NCBI RefSeq assembly: GCF_016861915.1
Contig: NZ_BOLX01000005.1
Span: 1 to 64,000, forward strand
DNA length: 64,000 nt
Direction of reading: 5' to 3'
Source of the DNA: Apilactobacillus nanyangensis
Lineage (GTDB): Bacteria > Bacillota > Bacilli > Lactobacillales > Lactobacillaceae
Positions 25,989 to 35,130 of this stretch are shown here, piece by piece. Position numbers and translations under genes: made by a program. Numbering within the stretch: the stretch's first letter is position 1; the number at the start of each line of letters is the position of its first letter. The notes beneath the pieces were generated by a model that worked only from the letters and a program-made list of their open reading frames with translations, was not told the origin of the DNA and searched no databases.

Positions 25989-26303
25989 ATGAAGATTGAT
26001 AATTATGTTCCAAAAAATCAACGAAGAGAAGTTTCTGACAAACGAATTCGTAATCTAAAAATTATGAGTAAAGTGGCTATCTTTACTTCATCACTAATGT
26101 ACATTGCTTACATTCCAGAAATTATGCAAAACTTTTCTGGTAACCCAGTTAGCCCAATTCAACCATTTGTTGCCACTATTAACGCTACCTTGTGGACACT
26201 ATATGGTTGGTTTAAGACCTACAAAGATTGGCCTTTAATTATTTCAAATGTTCCGGGAGTTATTTTTGGTTTAATAACACTTGTTACAGTGTTTATTCAT
26301 TAA
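25989..26303 (+). CDS. SemiSWEET-family (PQ-loop) sugar transporter
   Basis: A 104-residue protein with three membrane helices after a basic N-terminus. It shows the SemiSWEET signature: IAYIPEIMQNFSGNP (PQ-loop-like Pro) in the first repeat helix and INATLWTLYGW in the second, then ISNVPGVIFGLIT. SemiSWEETs dimerise to move sugars by facilitated diffusion. The start has AGAGGAGA upstream. No sugar-metabolism genes are adjacent, so the substrate is unknown. Confidence 0.85.
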   Translation: MKIDNYVPKNQRREVSDKRIRNLKIMSKVAIFTSSLMYIAYIPEIMQNFSGNPVSPIQPFVATINATLWTLYGWFKTYKDWPLIISNVPGVIFGLITLVTVFIH

Positions 26304-26314
26304 AAAAGGCTTAT

Positions 26315-26346
26315 GACGACAGATCGAAAAACGGTCTGTTTTTTTG
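26315..26346 (+). terminator. Terminator of the semiSWEET gene
   Basis: The stem ACAGATCG / CGGTCTGT (with G-T pairing) is followed by T7. Confidence 0.65.
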
Positions 26347-26347
26347 T

Positions 26348-26376
26348 TTGCAAAAAAGAACATTTGTTCGTATAAT
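26348..26376 (+). promoter_or_regulatory. SOS-type promoter with LexA box
   Basis: TTGCAA (26348-26353) and TATAAT (26371-26376) are 17 bases apart. Between them AGAACATTTGTTCG (26357-26370) matches the Gram-positive LexA box CGAAC-N4-GTTCG, so LexA binding would block RNA polymerase. Confidence 0.8.
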
Positions 26377-26403
26377 ATATTTTACTGAAAGGAGGAACCC
26401 AAA

Positions 26404-27702
26404 ATGGATTATTCAAAAGAACCCAAAGGGGTCTTTATGGTCATTGATAATAAGTCGTTTTATGCCAGTGTTGAGTGTGTTCAATTAGGATTGAACCCTT
26501 TAACTGCAAGTCTTGTTGTGATGTCTGATCAAGACAATACGAACGGTGGATTGATCTTAGCATCTTCTCCAACAGCTAAGAAGAGATTCCACATTACGAA
26601 CGTGACTAGAAAACGGGATTTGCCTTGGGATGATTCATTAATTGTGGTTCCTCCAAGGATGAATTTGTACATTCAAAAGAATTTGGCAATCAATAAAATT
26701 TTCCACGAGTTCGCAGATGAAGAACACTGTTTTCCATACTCGATTGATGAGACCATCTTAGACTTGACTCATACGTGGCAATTGTTTGGTGATAGTCCCG
26801 CCGAAGTTGCCAGAAAAATCCAAAAGACGGTCAGACAACGACTTGGCCTATACACGACCGTAGGAATTGGTGACAATCCCGTTCAAGCTAAGTTAGCGTT
26901 GGACCTTTTTGCTAAGCACAATAAGGATTTGGTAGGACAGCTAACTTATGACACCTTCGCTAAAAACGTTTGGCCAATCGAGCCCATTGATAAGATTTGG
27001 AGTATCGGTAAACATACCGCTGAAAACCTAGCTAAACTGGGTATTCATAACCTGGGAGACTTGGCGAGAACCGACCCATATCAATTAAAGGCTCACCTAG
27101 GAGTGATGGGGTATCAACTTTTCGCGATTGCGTGGGGGATTGACCGTGCTCAATTGGACCAAAAGGTGCCAATCAAAGATAAGGGATTGTCCAATTCCCA
27201 GGTGCTACCAAGGGACTACAAGGACAAGCATGAGCTAGAGGTTGTTATTACTGAAATTGCCGAACAGGTGGCATCTCGTTTGCGCCACAGAAAGAAACAA
27301 ACCAGCTGCGTTCATCTTTACCTTGGTTTTTCATACGTAGAAAGTGAAGGTAGCGATAGGACCAGTATTTCTCATGAACAAAAAATTACCACGACTTCGG
27401 ATAACCGTGAATTGGTCGGAGCAGTCATGGATTTATTTCATAAATATTGGCATGGGGAACGAATTAGAAATGTTGGTGTCTCATATACCAGACTAAGCAG
27501 CAGTAATGCCCAACAATTAGACATTTTCGATGATCCAGAAGTGCAAATTAAGAAATCAAAAATTGATAAAGTAGCAGATGAAATCAGGGACAAATTTGGT
27601 TCTACCGCCATTTTTAAAGGTCATAGTCTTGAAAAGGGCGGCACAATGTTAAAACGTTCAGGATTAGTAGGCGGTCACAATGGAGGAAATGCATATGACT
27701 AA
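26404..27702 (+). CDS. Y-family DNA polymerase (UmuC/UvrX-type)
   Basis: A 432-residue translesion polymerase. The palm motif VIDNKSFYASVEC near residue 15 supplies one metal-binding Asp, and YSIDETILDL near residue 115 supplies the Asp-Glu pair. Helix-hairpin-helix and little-finger domains follow (IWSIGKHTAENLAKLGIHNLGD). It copies damaged DNA in the SOS response. AAAGGAGG precedes the ATG, and a LexA box lies in the promoter. The next two small genes overlap or abut it, the second YolD-like, which is the usual partner arrangement in Bacillales and lactobacilli. Confidence 0.92.
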   Translation: MDYSKEPKGVFMVIDNKSFYASVECVQLGLNPLTASLVVMSDQDNTNGGLILASSPTAKKRFHITNVTRKRDLPWDDSLIVVPPRMNLYIQKNLAINKIFHEFADEEHCFPYSIDETILDLTHTWQLFGDSPAEVARKIQKTVRQRLGLYTTVGIGDNPVQAKLALDLFAKHNKDLVGQLTYDTFAKNVWPIEPIDKIWSIGKHTAENLAKLGIHNLGDLARTDPYQLKAHLGVMGYQLFAIAWGIDRAQLDQKVPIKDKGLSNSQVLPRDYKDKHELEVVITEIAEQVASRLRHRKKQTSCVHLYLGFSYVESEGSDRTSISHEQKITTTSDNRELVGAVMDLFHKYWHGERIRNVGVSYTRLSSSNAQQLDIFDDPEVQIKKSKIDKVADEIRDKFGSTAIFKGHSLEKGGTMLKRSGLVGGHNGGNAYD

Positions 27703-28021
27703 TCAACAAACAGCAAAGCTAATACTAGATAGAGCAAAAACATTATTTAAACGTGAATATAACGTTCAATACAGGATTAAGGTTGTATTTGATCATTACG
27801 ACCATCAATTTAATTTCTACATGATTAGATATAAACCGGGGCACATCACTAGAGTGACACCACTTCATCACGTTGAAAGTACATGGATTGCTGACCTGGA
27901 AGAAATTCTAAACTTAATTGAACAGGACTTAAAGTTAACGATTGTATTTGCTGGATTTGAAGGAATCAAATGGGATAGTCGAAATTCATACATTCAGCGT
28001 CCCAAAAGAAAGGTTGGATAA
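27695..28021 (+). CDS. Small protein in the SOS polymerase operon
   Basis: A 108-residue soluble protein. The ATG at 27695, eight bases from GGAGG, overlaps the polymerase stop (ATGACTAA), implying translational coupling. The sequence has no recognised domain; features include YRIKVVFDHYDHQFNFYMIRYKPGH and a basic C-terminal tail. Its fixed place between the polymerase and a YolD-like gene suggests an accessory role in translesion synthesis, but that is inferred from position only. Confidence 0.75.
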   Translation: MTNQQTAKLILDRAKTLFKREYNVQYRIKVVFDHYDHQFNFYMIRYKPGHITRVTPLHHVESTWIADLEEILNLIEQDLKLTIVFAGFEGIKWDSRNSYIQRPKRKVG

Positions 28022-28023
28022 AC

Positions 28024-28383
28024 TTGTTAAATCATCACATTGACGATAAGACTGTTCAAAACTTCTTTGATTACTATTATCACGATAGAGGAATGCTTAA
28101 GTGGCAAGGTTTTATGCTTTCTGATCACGTCAGTGCCCTTAGAAAAGAGCACAAGGAAGCCTTCGATGATAGCTTTATGTATATGGATTTTCAAAGTGTT
28201 CACGAGGAATTAGAACACAAGGGTGAAAAACACGTAAAAACAGAGATTACCTATGTTAATGATGATGGAAATAAGAGCGTAATAAACGGGATTGTAATGA
28301 ACTTACAACCCAATCAAGTCACAATTATGACCGAAGACGATGAAATGGTATTAGCCATTCAACAAATTTTGATTGTGCAATAA
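28024..28383 (+). CDS. YolD-like protein
   Basis: A 119-residue protein starting at TTG 28024, with AAAGG upstream and two bases after the previous stop. The motif DRGMLKWQGFMLSDH (residues about 21-35) corresponds to the DRG-x-x-KW-x-x-ML-x-x-H signature of the YolD-like family, functional partners of UmuC-type Y polymerases in Gram-positive bacteria. It is the third gene of the SOS operon. The C-terminal half is beta-rich (QPNQVTIMTEDDEMVLAIQQI). Confidence 0.82.
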   Translation: MLNHHIDDKTVQNFFDYYYHDRGMLKWQGFMLSDHVSALRKEHKEAFDDSFMYMDFQSVHEELEHKGEKHVKTEITYVNDDGNKSVINGIVMNLQPNQVTIMTEDDEMVLAIQQILIVQ

Positions 28384-28459
28384 TTATGTGGCAAAAAAAG
28401 ACACACCTTCTAAGCTCTGATATAATTAGTAGTAATAAATAAAGAGGTGTGATCGTCTG

Positions 28460-29827
28460 ATGAATAAGAAGGCCAAACTTACATTGTGTCTATTTTTAAT
28501 ATCAATTGCATATATGTTATTTTTCATGCACCCAACGATTTGGCGTGACGAAAGTTTCACGATGGCATTGGTAGGACATAACTACGGGGATATAATCAGA
28601 CTGGATTCGATGGATGTACATCCACCTTTTTACTATATAGTATTAAAATTCTTCTTGAATATCACTGCTTTTTGGACGAATTCGTTATTCACGAAGGTCA
28701 TTATTGCGCGATTATTTTCATACATATTAGCAATCTTAACGTTTTTAACACTGTCCAAGACGGTGAAAAACTTGGGCGTTCCGGGGGCCAACGCCATTCA
28801 ATGGGCGGGCTTTTTTCTAGCGCCAAGTATTATGAGATACTCTACGCAGATTAGGATGTACGCCTTAGCTGCACTGTTCTTAGCGTTGGTATTGAACCAA
28901 TTGCAGCACTACGATAACTCGCAAAAGATTGGCCACATTTTCCTAGCGATCATCTTTGCTTCATTTGCATCGTATATCCATTACTTTGCGGCCGTTGCAG
29001 CCGGATGGATGCTGTTCTTATACTTCGTTAAATTCCAATTTAATAGATACGACGGGAACGCCATCTTACGTGGAATTATCGTCTTTTTAGTAATGTTTGT
29101 TCCGTGGGGAGTTGTCGCATTTGCACAAGCCCAACAGGTATCATCCTCCTACTGGATTCCACCAGTAAACGTCGAAAATATTATCAATAATTTCGTGAAC
29201 TTATTTGCGGATGTGTTTACCGATAATGGTGGTCAATACTATGCGATTGCCTTTATAGTATTGCTAATATATCCAACTATTTGGGCATATCTAAATATGC
29301 CCAAGAAGTTCAAATCGACATTAACCATTGTATTGTTGGTCTTTGTATTAACCACTTTGACTGGGATTGCAATTTCTGTAGCGGTAAGACCAATTTACAT
29401 TGCTAGATATGCTTATCCAGCATACGCAGTGGTAATCTTCTTCATGATGACGATTGTTTCTCAAATGATGAAGAAGCCACTGAGTCGTTTGTCTAATTAC
29501 TTTATGACATCGATATTGGCGGTGGGACTAACCATCATTATCGGAATGAACGTTGGATTCTTAGGCAGTAATCAATTCAATAATTACATCATGCCTAGCT
29601 ACAATTTAGCTGATTCGGTGGAACAATATAAGGAAAATCCAAATAACGTAATACATCTAAATCCAAGCCAAAGTCCCAACACTATTATTGAAAAGGTTGT
29701 TTATATTAAGTCGATCAATAAACGAGTTCAAATTAAGAATTTTAATGTCGCAAGAATTCTAGGAAAAGATAATCAAAAACTGTTCTATCAATTATTTGAT
29801 AACGTTGATAAAATTCCAAGTAAATAG
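28460..29827 (+). CDS. GT-C family glycosyltransferase (GT39/ArnT-like)
   Basis: A 455-residue membrane protein with about 11 helices. The first outer loop has the paired acidic motif WRDESFT, followed by DVHPPFYYI, the classic start of PMT/ArnT-like GT-C enzymes that use polyprenyl-phosphate sugars outside the membrane. AAAGAGGTGTGA precedes the ATG. The gene is monocistronic with a strong terminator. The acceptor, perhaps teichoic acid or a surface protein, is unknown. It is not closely similar to the PTPS-related paralogs. Confidence 0.8.
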   Translation: MNKKAKLTLCLFLISIAYMLFFMHPTIWRDESFTMALVGHNYGDIIRLDSMDVHPPFYYIVLKFFLNITAFWTNSLFTKVIIARLFSYILAILTFLTLSKTVKNLGVPGANAIQWAGFFLAPSIMRYSTQIRMYALAALFLALVLNQLQHYDNSQKIGHIFLAIIFASFASYIHYFAAVAAGWMLFLYFVKFQFNRYDGNAILRGIIVFLVMFVPWGVVAFAQAQQVSSSYWIPPVNVENIINNFVNLFADVFTDNGGQYYAIAFIVLLIYPTIWAYLNMPKKFKSTLTIVLLVFVLTTLTGIAISVAVRPIYIARYAYPAYAVVIFFMMTIVSQMMKKPLSRLSNYFMTSILAVGLTIIIGMNVGFLGSNQFNNYIMPSYNLADSVEQYKENPNNVIHLNPSQSPNTIIEKVVYIKSINKRVQIKNFNVARILGKDNQKLFYQLFDNVDKIPSK

Positions 29828-29828
29828 A

Positions 29829-29866
29829 CAAAGGGGTTGTTATGAAAAAATAACAACCCCTTTGTC
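29829..29866 (+). terminator. Terminator of the GT-C gene
   Basis: A long stem, ACAAAGGGGTTGTTAT / ATAACAACCCCTTTGT, followed by CTATTT. Confidence 0.8.
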
Positions 29867-29939
29867 TATTTAAAAAATTTTTTGTACAATTGAATACCCT
29901 GATTGTAGAGAGATAAATAAAATGAAAGGACATTTATTG

Positions 29940-31220
29940 ATGAAAGAAAGAATTGATTCAGAAATTAATAACAAATCGGGTGATCGTTTTAAACGATTTT
30001 TCCAGGAGCTAAAAAATTGGCTAATTGTAATTGGCCCAGGGCTGATTGTTATGCTTGCTGACACTGATGCAGGATGCTTAATTACAGCAGCACAGTCTGG
30101 AGCTAGTTATGGTTATTCAATGATTTTGCCGCAGCTGTTGTTAATTCCAATTCTGTTTATGGTACAAGAAATGACAGTTCGTTTGGGAATTGTGACTAAA
30201 AAAGGACATGGTGAGCTAATTAGAGAATATTTTGGTAAGTTTTGGGCATATGTGTCAGCCATTACTTTAATGATTTCAACGATTGGTGCATTGCTAACCG
30301 AGTTTATTGGTATTGCAGGTGTTGGGGAACTTTTTGGTATCTCAAGATGGATTACTGTTCCACTAAGTACAATGGTTTTAATCTTGATTGCATTCTTAGG
30401 TAGTTATCGTCGTGTTGAAAAGATTGGAATTATTTTTGGATTATTTGAATTAACATTTATTATTGGAATCTTTATGGTTCATCCAAGCATGAACTCAATT
30501 ATTGATGGCATTCAATCAATTCCGTTAAATGATTCATCTTATGTATATTTGGTAGCAGCAAATGTCGGAGCTGTAATAATGCCATGGATGATCTTTTATC
30601 AACAAAGCGCAGTTGTTGATAAAGGATTGGAACCTAAAATGATAAAAAAAGAGCAAACAGATACAATAGTCGGTACTTTTATAACTCAGGGAATTATGAT
30701 TGGATTCATTGTTCTGTTTGCTGCAACAGTATTTAGTAGTCATTTACATGCAAATGAGGAAACTGTAGGAGATTTAGTAACTTCAATTGGTCAATATATC
30801 GGAATGACACCAGCAAAAGCAATTATGGGATCTAGTATTCTAGGTGGAGCATTAGTTGCCGCGATTGTGGTTGTGTTGGCAGGAACTTGGGGGATGACAG
30901 AGGTATTAGATTGGAAGCACAGTCTAAATGAACGGCTTAATCGTTCTAATCTTGGTTTCTATAGTATGTATGCGTTAGTTTTAATAGTCAGTGCAGCCCT
31001 CGTACTATGGAATGAGGATTTAGTATCAATCGCAATTACCGTTGAAGTAATAAATGCCTTAATGGTACCAATTGTCTTAGGGTTTTTATTGATGCTAGAG
31101 CATAAGGCATTACCAAAAAGTTACAGAATGCACGGAATGTATAAAAAAATTGTAATATTTTTGTCATTTATTGTAATGGCCTTTGGCATATATATGATTT
31201 TTCCTGTCTTGAATTTGTAA
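29940..31220 (+). CDS. Nramp-family divalent metal transporter with non-canonical metal site
   Basis: A 426-residue, 11-helix Nramp protein; ATG 29940 is nine bases from AAAGGA, and the in-frame ATG at 29922 is an alternative. The first helix reads GPGLIVMLADTDAG (Asp41, Asp43) instead of the canonical DPGN, and the sixth reads AVIMPWMIFYQQS rather than MPHN. These helices form the metal site of MntH, so selectivity is probably altered; Nramp-related magnesium transporters also depart from the canonical motifs. No iron or manganese operator was recognised upstream. Import of Mn is therefore not assumed. Confidence 0.82.
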   Translation: MKERIDSEINNKSGDRFKRFFQELKNWLIVIGPGLIVMLADTDAGCLITAAQSGASYGYSMILPQLLLIPILFMVQEMTVRLGIVTKKGHGELIREYFGKFWAYVSAITLMISTIGALLTEFIGIAGVGELFGISRWITVPLSTMVLILIAFLGSYRRVEKIGIIFGLFELTFIIGIFMVHPSMNSIIDGIQSIPLNDSSYVYLVAANVGAVIMPWMIFYQQSAVVDKGLEPKMIKKEQTDTIVGTFITQGIMIGFIVLFAATVFSSHLHANEETVGDLVTSIGQYIGMTPAKAIMGSSILGGALVAAIVVVLAGTWGMTEVLDWKHSLNERLNRSNLGFYSMYALVLIVSAALVLWNEDLVSIAITVEVINALMVPIVLGFLLMLEHKALPKSYRMHGMYKKIVIFLSFIVMAFGIYMIFPVLNL

Positions 31221-31321
31221 TATAAGACGATTACAATAATTTTTAGGTGCCAATGAAAAATTTTGTTGTATAATGTTTCTAACGTTATACATAAAAATAT
31301 TATATGGAAAGAGTGAGAAGT

Positions 31322-32287
31322 GTGAATAACGACGAAAACATGAGTAGAGTTAGTAGAAAAAAGTCTCCTAAGAAACGCATGAAAACATGGAAAAAAGTAA
31401 CTTTATGGATTATTGCAATTATTGTAATTTTATTCGGTGTTGGAGCATTTGCTGCATATCGAAACGTATCAAATGTAGCAAATAAGATTTATCAATCATC
31501 AGGTGCGAAATCAATGAGAAATGCTGATGATGCCTTAAATAGTAACAAGCCTATTTCACTATTATTTATGGGTACTGATACTGATTTTGGCGGTAGAAGT
31601 TATAAAGGTCGTACCGATAGTATGATGGTTGTAACTTTAAACCCTAAAACAGAAACTACCACAATGGTAAGTATTCCTCGTGATATGAAGGTTAATTTAC
31701 CTGACTTTCCACAATACTCACCATCAAAGATTAATGCTGCCTATACATATGGTGGAGTTAAAGAAGCAATTAATGCTGTAGAAAGCCACTTCAGTATTCC
31801 AATTGATTACTATGTAACTTTGAGTTTAGGTGGATTAAAGAAGGCTATTGATCAAGTTGGTGGGGTTGATGTTGTTTCTCCATTAACTTTCGATTATCAA
31901 GGAGAACATTATACTAAGGGTGTCGAGGAACACATGGATGGAACTAAGGCAATGTGGTTCTCTAATATGAGATATCAAGATCCACAAGGTGACTATGGAC
32001 GTCAGGCTCGTCAAAGACTTGTGCTTACAGCTTTAATTAGAAAAGCAATATCATATAAAACGGTTGTAAATACAGGTTTTTTGGATTCTATTTCTAAGAA
32101 TTTGAAAACTGATTTAACAATGGGTGACATGACAAAACTAGCACTTAATTATCGTGGAACAAATAAGAACGTCAAAAATGATTATGCTCATGGAACTAAT
32201 GATAATGAGTATGGAGTCTCATTCCAAGATGTTTCAGGTGCAGAACAACAAAGAATATCAAAGGTAATAAATGATAGTTTGAGATAA
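31322..32287 (+). CDS. LytR-CpsA-Psr (LCP) family glycopolymer ligase
   Basis: A 321-residue protein from GTG 31322 (ATG 31304 is an in-frame alternative without a ribosome binding site). The basic N-terminus precedes one membrane helix (LWIIAIIVILFGVGAFAAY). The LCP domain has GRTDSMMVVTLNP, SIPRDMKV with the catalytic or lipid-binding Arg, and GRQARQRLVL. LCP enzymes attach undecaprenyl-linked glycopolymers to peptidoglycan. It stands immediately before the exopolysaccharide locus with its own terminator, so it probably anchors that polymer. Confidence 0.88.
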   Translation: MNNDENMSRVSRKKSPKKRMKTWKKVTLWIIAIIVILFGVGAFAAYRNVSNVANKIYQSSGAKSMRNADDALNSNKPISLLFMGTDTDFGGRSYKGRTDSMMVVTLNPKTETTTMVSIPRDMKVNLPDFPQYSPSKINAAYTYGGVKEAINAVESHFSIPIDYYVTLSLGGLKKAIDQVGGVDVVSPLTFDYQGEHYTKGVEEHMDGTKAMWFSNMRYQDPQGDYGRQARQRLVLTALIRKAISYKTVVNTGFLDSISKNLKTDLTMGDMTKLALNYRGTNKNVKNDYAHGTNDNEYGVSFQDVSGAEQQRISKVINDSLR

Positions 32288-32288
32288 A

Positions 32289-32323
32289 AAAAGACATGAG
32301 GATGCTGTTCTCATGTCTTTTTT
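32289..32323 (+). terminator. Terminator of the LCP gene
   Basis: The stem AAAGACATGAG / CTCATGTCTTT is followed by T5 after the LCP stop. A TATAAT at 32351-32356 marks the likely promoter of the next operon. Confidence 0.75.
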
Positions 32324-32404
32324 TGTCTTTTGTTATATTTGTGCTAATGATATAATTAAAACATTACGTAAAGTTTTAGTTCTTTTTTCTAGGGGGATAA
32401 TTAA

Positions 32405-33058
32405 TTGGAAAAAGATAGTACAGAATATAATAAGTTAAATGATAAGTGTATATATCGTTTTTTTAAGAGGCTGACTGATATAATACTAAGTTTATTTGGA
32501 ATTTTATTAATTTTGCTTTTTTCTTTATTTATTTTTGTTTATTATATTTTCGACAAAAGGGATAGAGGTCCAATATTCTTCAAACAAAGTAGAATGGGAT
32601 TACATGGTGAAACATTTTATATGTATAAGTTCAGATCTATGGTTGTTAATGCAGATGAAAAGCTAAAGGAAAATCCAACGCTATATAAAAAATATTTAGA
32701 AAATAACTATAAATTAGAACCTAGAGATGATGTCAGAATGACAAGAATAGGTACAATTTTGCGGAATACTTCTATTGATGAATTACCACAATTTTTGAAT
32801 GTACTTAAGGGTGACATGTCTTTAGTTGGACCAAGACCAGTTGTAGCAGTTGAATTAAGAGAATATGATGCAAAAAAACTATTATCTGTAAAACCAGGTA
32901 TAATGGGCTTGTGGCAGGCTCAAGGTAGAAGCAATATTGGATATCCACAAAGAGCTGATATTGAGATGGATTATGTTGATAATGCATCCTATTGGTTTGA
33001 TTTAAAAGTTTTACTTAAAAATATCATTATTGTTTTAAAAAAAGATGGAGCATATTAG
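32405..33058 (+). CDS. Undecaprenyl-phosphate sugar phosphotransferase (priming glycosyltransferase)
   Basis: A 217-residue bacterial sugar transferase starting at TTG 32405 with AGGGGGAT upstream. One N-terminal membrane helix is followed by the conserved RGPIFFKQSRMG and YKFRSM blocks, then DELPQFLNVLKGDMSLVGPRP, the catalytic signature of EpsE/WcaJ/CpsE enzymes. It transfers the first sugar-1-phosphate to undecaprenyl phosphate on the cytoplasmic face. It is the first gene of the exopolysaccharide operon. Confidence 0.93.
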   Translation: MEKDSTEYNKLNDKCIYRFFKRLTDIILSLFGILLILLFSLFIFVYYIFDKRDRGPIFFKQSRMGLHGETFYMYKFRSMVVNADEKLKENPTLYKKYLENNYKLEPRDDVRMTRIGTILRNTSIDELPQFLNVLKGDMSLVGPRPVVAVELREYDAKKLLSVKPGIMGLWQAQGRSNIGYPQRADIEMDYVDNASYWFDLKVLLKNIIIVLKKDGAY

Positions 33059-33071
33059 AGGTTTGTTAATT

Positions 33072-34142
33072 ATGAGGAAAAGAATTGTATTTATTGCTGA
33101 ATCTCTTGGTGGAGGAGTGTTGAGTTATTTGATAACTCTTGCTAATGGAATATCTGACTATTCGGATGTTACCATTTTATATGGGGTTAGAGATCAAACC
33201 CCTGTAAACGTTAAAGATCTATTTAATAATGAAATAGAATTGATTGAAATCCATAATTTTCAAAGGTCTATAAATCCAACTTCGGATATTAAAGCGTATA
33301 AAGAAGTTAAGAGGCACCTGATAACTCTAAATCCAGATATAGTTCATCTTAATTCCTCAAAGGCAGGAGCCGTAGGTAGGATTCTCAAATTTTTAAACTT
33401 CAAAAAGTTTGAAAATGTGAATTTTTTTTATACACCTCATGGCTATGCCTTTTTAATGAAAAATACAAATAAATTGAAAAGAGTTGTGTATTATTTACTA
33501 GAATATGTTTTGGGTAAACTTAATACCAAAACTATCGCTTGCGGTAAAAGCGAATTTAAATATGCTAGAATGATTAACAAAAATTCAACATATGTAAATA
33601 ATGCTGTAGATTCTTCTTACTTTAAAAAATATGCAAATAGGGATACTGATGAGTTAAAAAACGTTGTCTATACAGTCGGAAGAATTAGTTATCAGAAGAA
33701 TCCAACAATGTTCAACGAAATCGCATTGCATAATCCTGATGTTACATTTGTTTGGATAGGCGATGGTCCAGACAAAACAGAATTAAATGCGGATAATATT
33801 AAAATAACTGGTTGGCTATCTAGAGAAGAAATGTGTGATTTGGTTCAAAAGTATAAGTTTTTTGTTCTGTGCTCTAGATGGGAGGGCCTTCCATTATCGT
33901 TGCTGGAGGCAATGGCTTTAGGGAAATGCTGTTTAGTGTCTAATGTGATAGGTAACAGAGATACAATCATAAACTATGACAACGGAATTGTTTTTAATGA
34001 TTCTAATGATTTCAATAATGCTTTTAATAGTATTGATGACAATGTTGTAAAAAAAATATCTGAGAACGCCATTGTTGACGTAGAAGAAAATTATTCAGTA
34101 GATAATTTTTTGAATGGTTATAAAGAAATATATAACCTGTGA
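33072..34142 (+). CDS. GT4-family glycosyltransferase
   Basis: A 356-residue cytoplasmic GT-B enzyme. The N-terminal VFIAESLGGGVLSYLI contains the acceptor-side Gly-rich loop. The C-terminal half has VVYTVGRISYQKNP and a nucleotide-sugar pocket (SRWEGLPLSLLEAMALGK, with the E-x7-E pattern). ATG 33072 lies about ten bases after AGAGG at the end of the previous gene. It adds an early sugar to the lipid-linked repeat unit; specificity cannot be read. Confidence 0.88.
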   Translation: MRKRIVFIAESLGGGVLSYLITLANGISDYSDVTILYGVRDQTPVNVKDLFNNEIELIEIHNFQRSINPTSDIKAYKEVKRHLITLNPDIVHLNSSKAGAVGRILKFLNFKKFENVNFFYTPHGYAFLMKNTNKLKRVVYYLLEYVLGKLNTKTIACGKSEFKYARMINKNSTYVNNAVDSSYFKKYANRDTDELKNVVYTVGRISYQKNPTMFNEIALHNPDVTFVWIGDGPDKTELNADNIKITGWLSREEMCDLVQKYKFFVLCSRWEGLPLSLLEAMALGKCCLVSNVIGNRDTIINYDNGIVFNDSNDFNNAFNSIDDNVVKKISENAIVDVEENYSVDNFLNGYKEIYNL

Positions 34143-34154
34143 GGAGGATCAATT

Positions 34155-35126
34155 TTGATAAGCTTTATAATACCTTACTATAATGCTTCTAAAACATTAT
34201 CCAGATGCCTTGATAGTATTTTACAAATCAAAAACATAGAGTATGAAATTATTTTGGTTGATGATGGATCTACTGACGAAACAGAGTCTATAGTTAAAAA
34301 GTATTCTTTAGATAATAAAAATATTAAATTAATATCTATAACTCATTCTGGTGTGAGTAAATCAAGAAATGTGGGCATAATTTCATCTAGAGGGGATTAT
34401 ATATGTTTTGTTGATTCTGATGATACTATTGATTATAAATTTTTTGAAAACAACATTGATATAATCAATGTTGGATATGACTTGATTGTAACTAACATGT
34501 CAATAAACGCTAAAGTTGAGAGTGTTAATTTTGAAGGAAAAACATGTGTTGAAGAATTCGTTAAAAGTTATTATCCTCTATACAGGGATAGAATGATACA
34601 TTTACTTCATGGAAAAATCATAAAAAGAAAAAAATTATTGGAAGATAACATTCTTTTTAGAACCAACGTTTCTATTGGAGAAGATTTAATATTTAATCTA
34701 GATTTACTTATGAATATTGATAGTGTATTTTCTATTAATGATACATTTTATAATTATGCTGTCTCTGAAAATTCTGTAACTTTAAAATATAACGATAAAG
34801 CAATCGGAGATAGTCTTAGAATGTTTTTTTCGTTGAGAAGAATTTATAAATCCTTTAATTTAAATGAGAAATATTTAAATAATATAAAAGTTAAAATGAC
34901 TTATTCTATTATAGTTAATTCATTACGTCGTAATTCAAGTAATGGGCAATATAATCAAATGAAAATTATTAAATCTTGTATATTGAATTCTAAATTTCTA
35001 AAAAACTGTGAGCATTGTAAAGGCCTATCTTGTAAATTTTTATGTTTTATGCTTTTTGTAACCCCTAATATAGTTTTTTATTTATTTATGAAGGCTATTT
35101 TTTATTTGAAATCAATTCAGAGGTGA
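34155..35126 (+). CDS. GT2-family glycosyltransferase
   Basis: A 323-residue GT-A enzyme starting at TTG 34155, seven bases after GAGGAGG. The N-terminal ISFIIPYYNASKTLSRCLDSIL and VDDGSTDET, then CFVDSDDTID (the DxD-like metal site), are typical of EpsJ/WcaA-like family 2 enzymes. The hydrophobic C-terminus (LCFMLFVTPNIVFYLFMKAI) may bind the membrane. It is part of the tightly packed exopolysaccharide operon. Confidence 0.88.
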   Translation: MISFIIPYYNASKTLSRCLDSILQIKNIEYEIILVDDGSTDETESIVKKYSLDNKNIKLISITHSGVSKSRNVGIISSRGDYICFVDSDDTIDYKFFENNIDIINVGYDLIVTNMSINAKVESVNFEGKTCVEEFVKSYYPLYRDRMIHLLHGKIIKRKKLLEDNILFRTNVSIGEDLIFNLDLLMNIDSVFSINDTFYNYAVSENSVTLKYNDKAIGDSLRMFFSLRRIYKSFNLNEKYLNNIKVKMTYSIIVNSLRRNSSNGQYNQMKIIKSCILNSKFLKNCEHCKGLSCKFLCFMLFVTPNIVFYLFMKAIFYLKSIQR

Positions 35127-35130
35127 TTTT

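Noticed and set aside
28384-28459. ACACACCTT...AAAGAGGTGT as a regulatory hairpin before the GT-C gene
   Set aside because: The arms are far apart across a TATAAT promoter, and one arm is simply the ribosome binding site.
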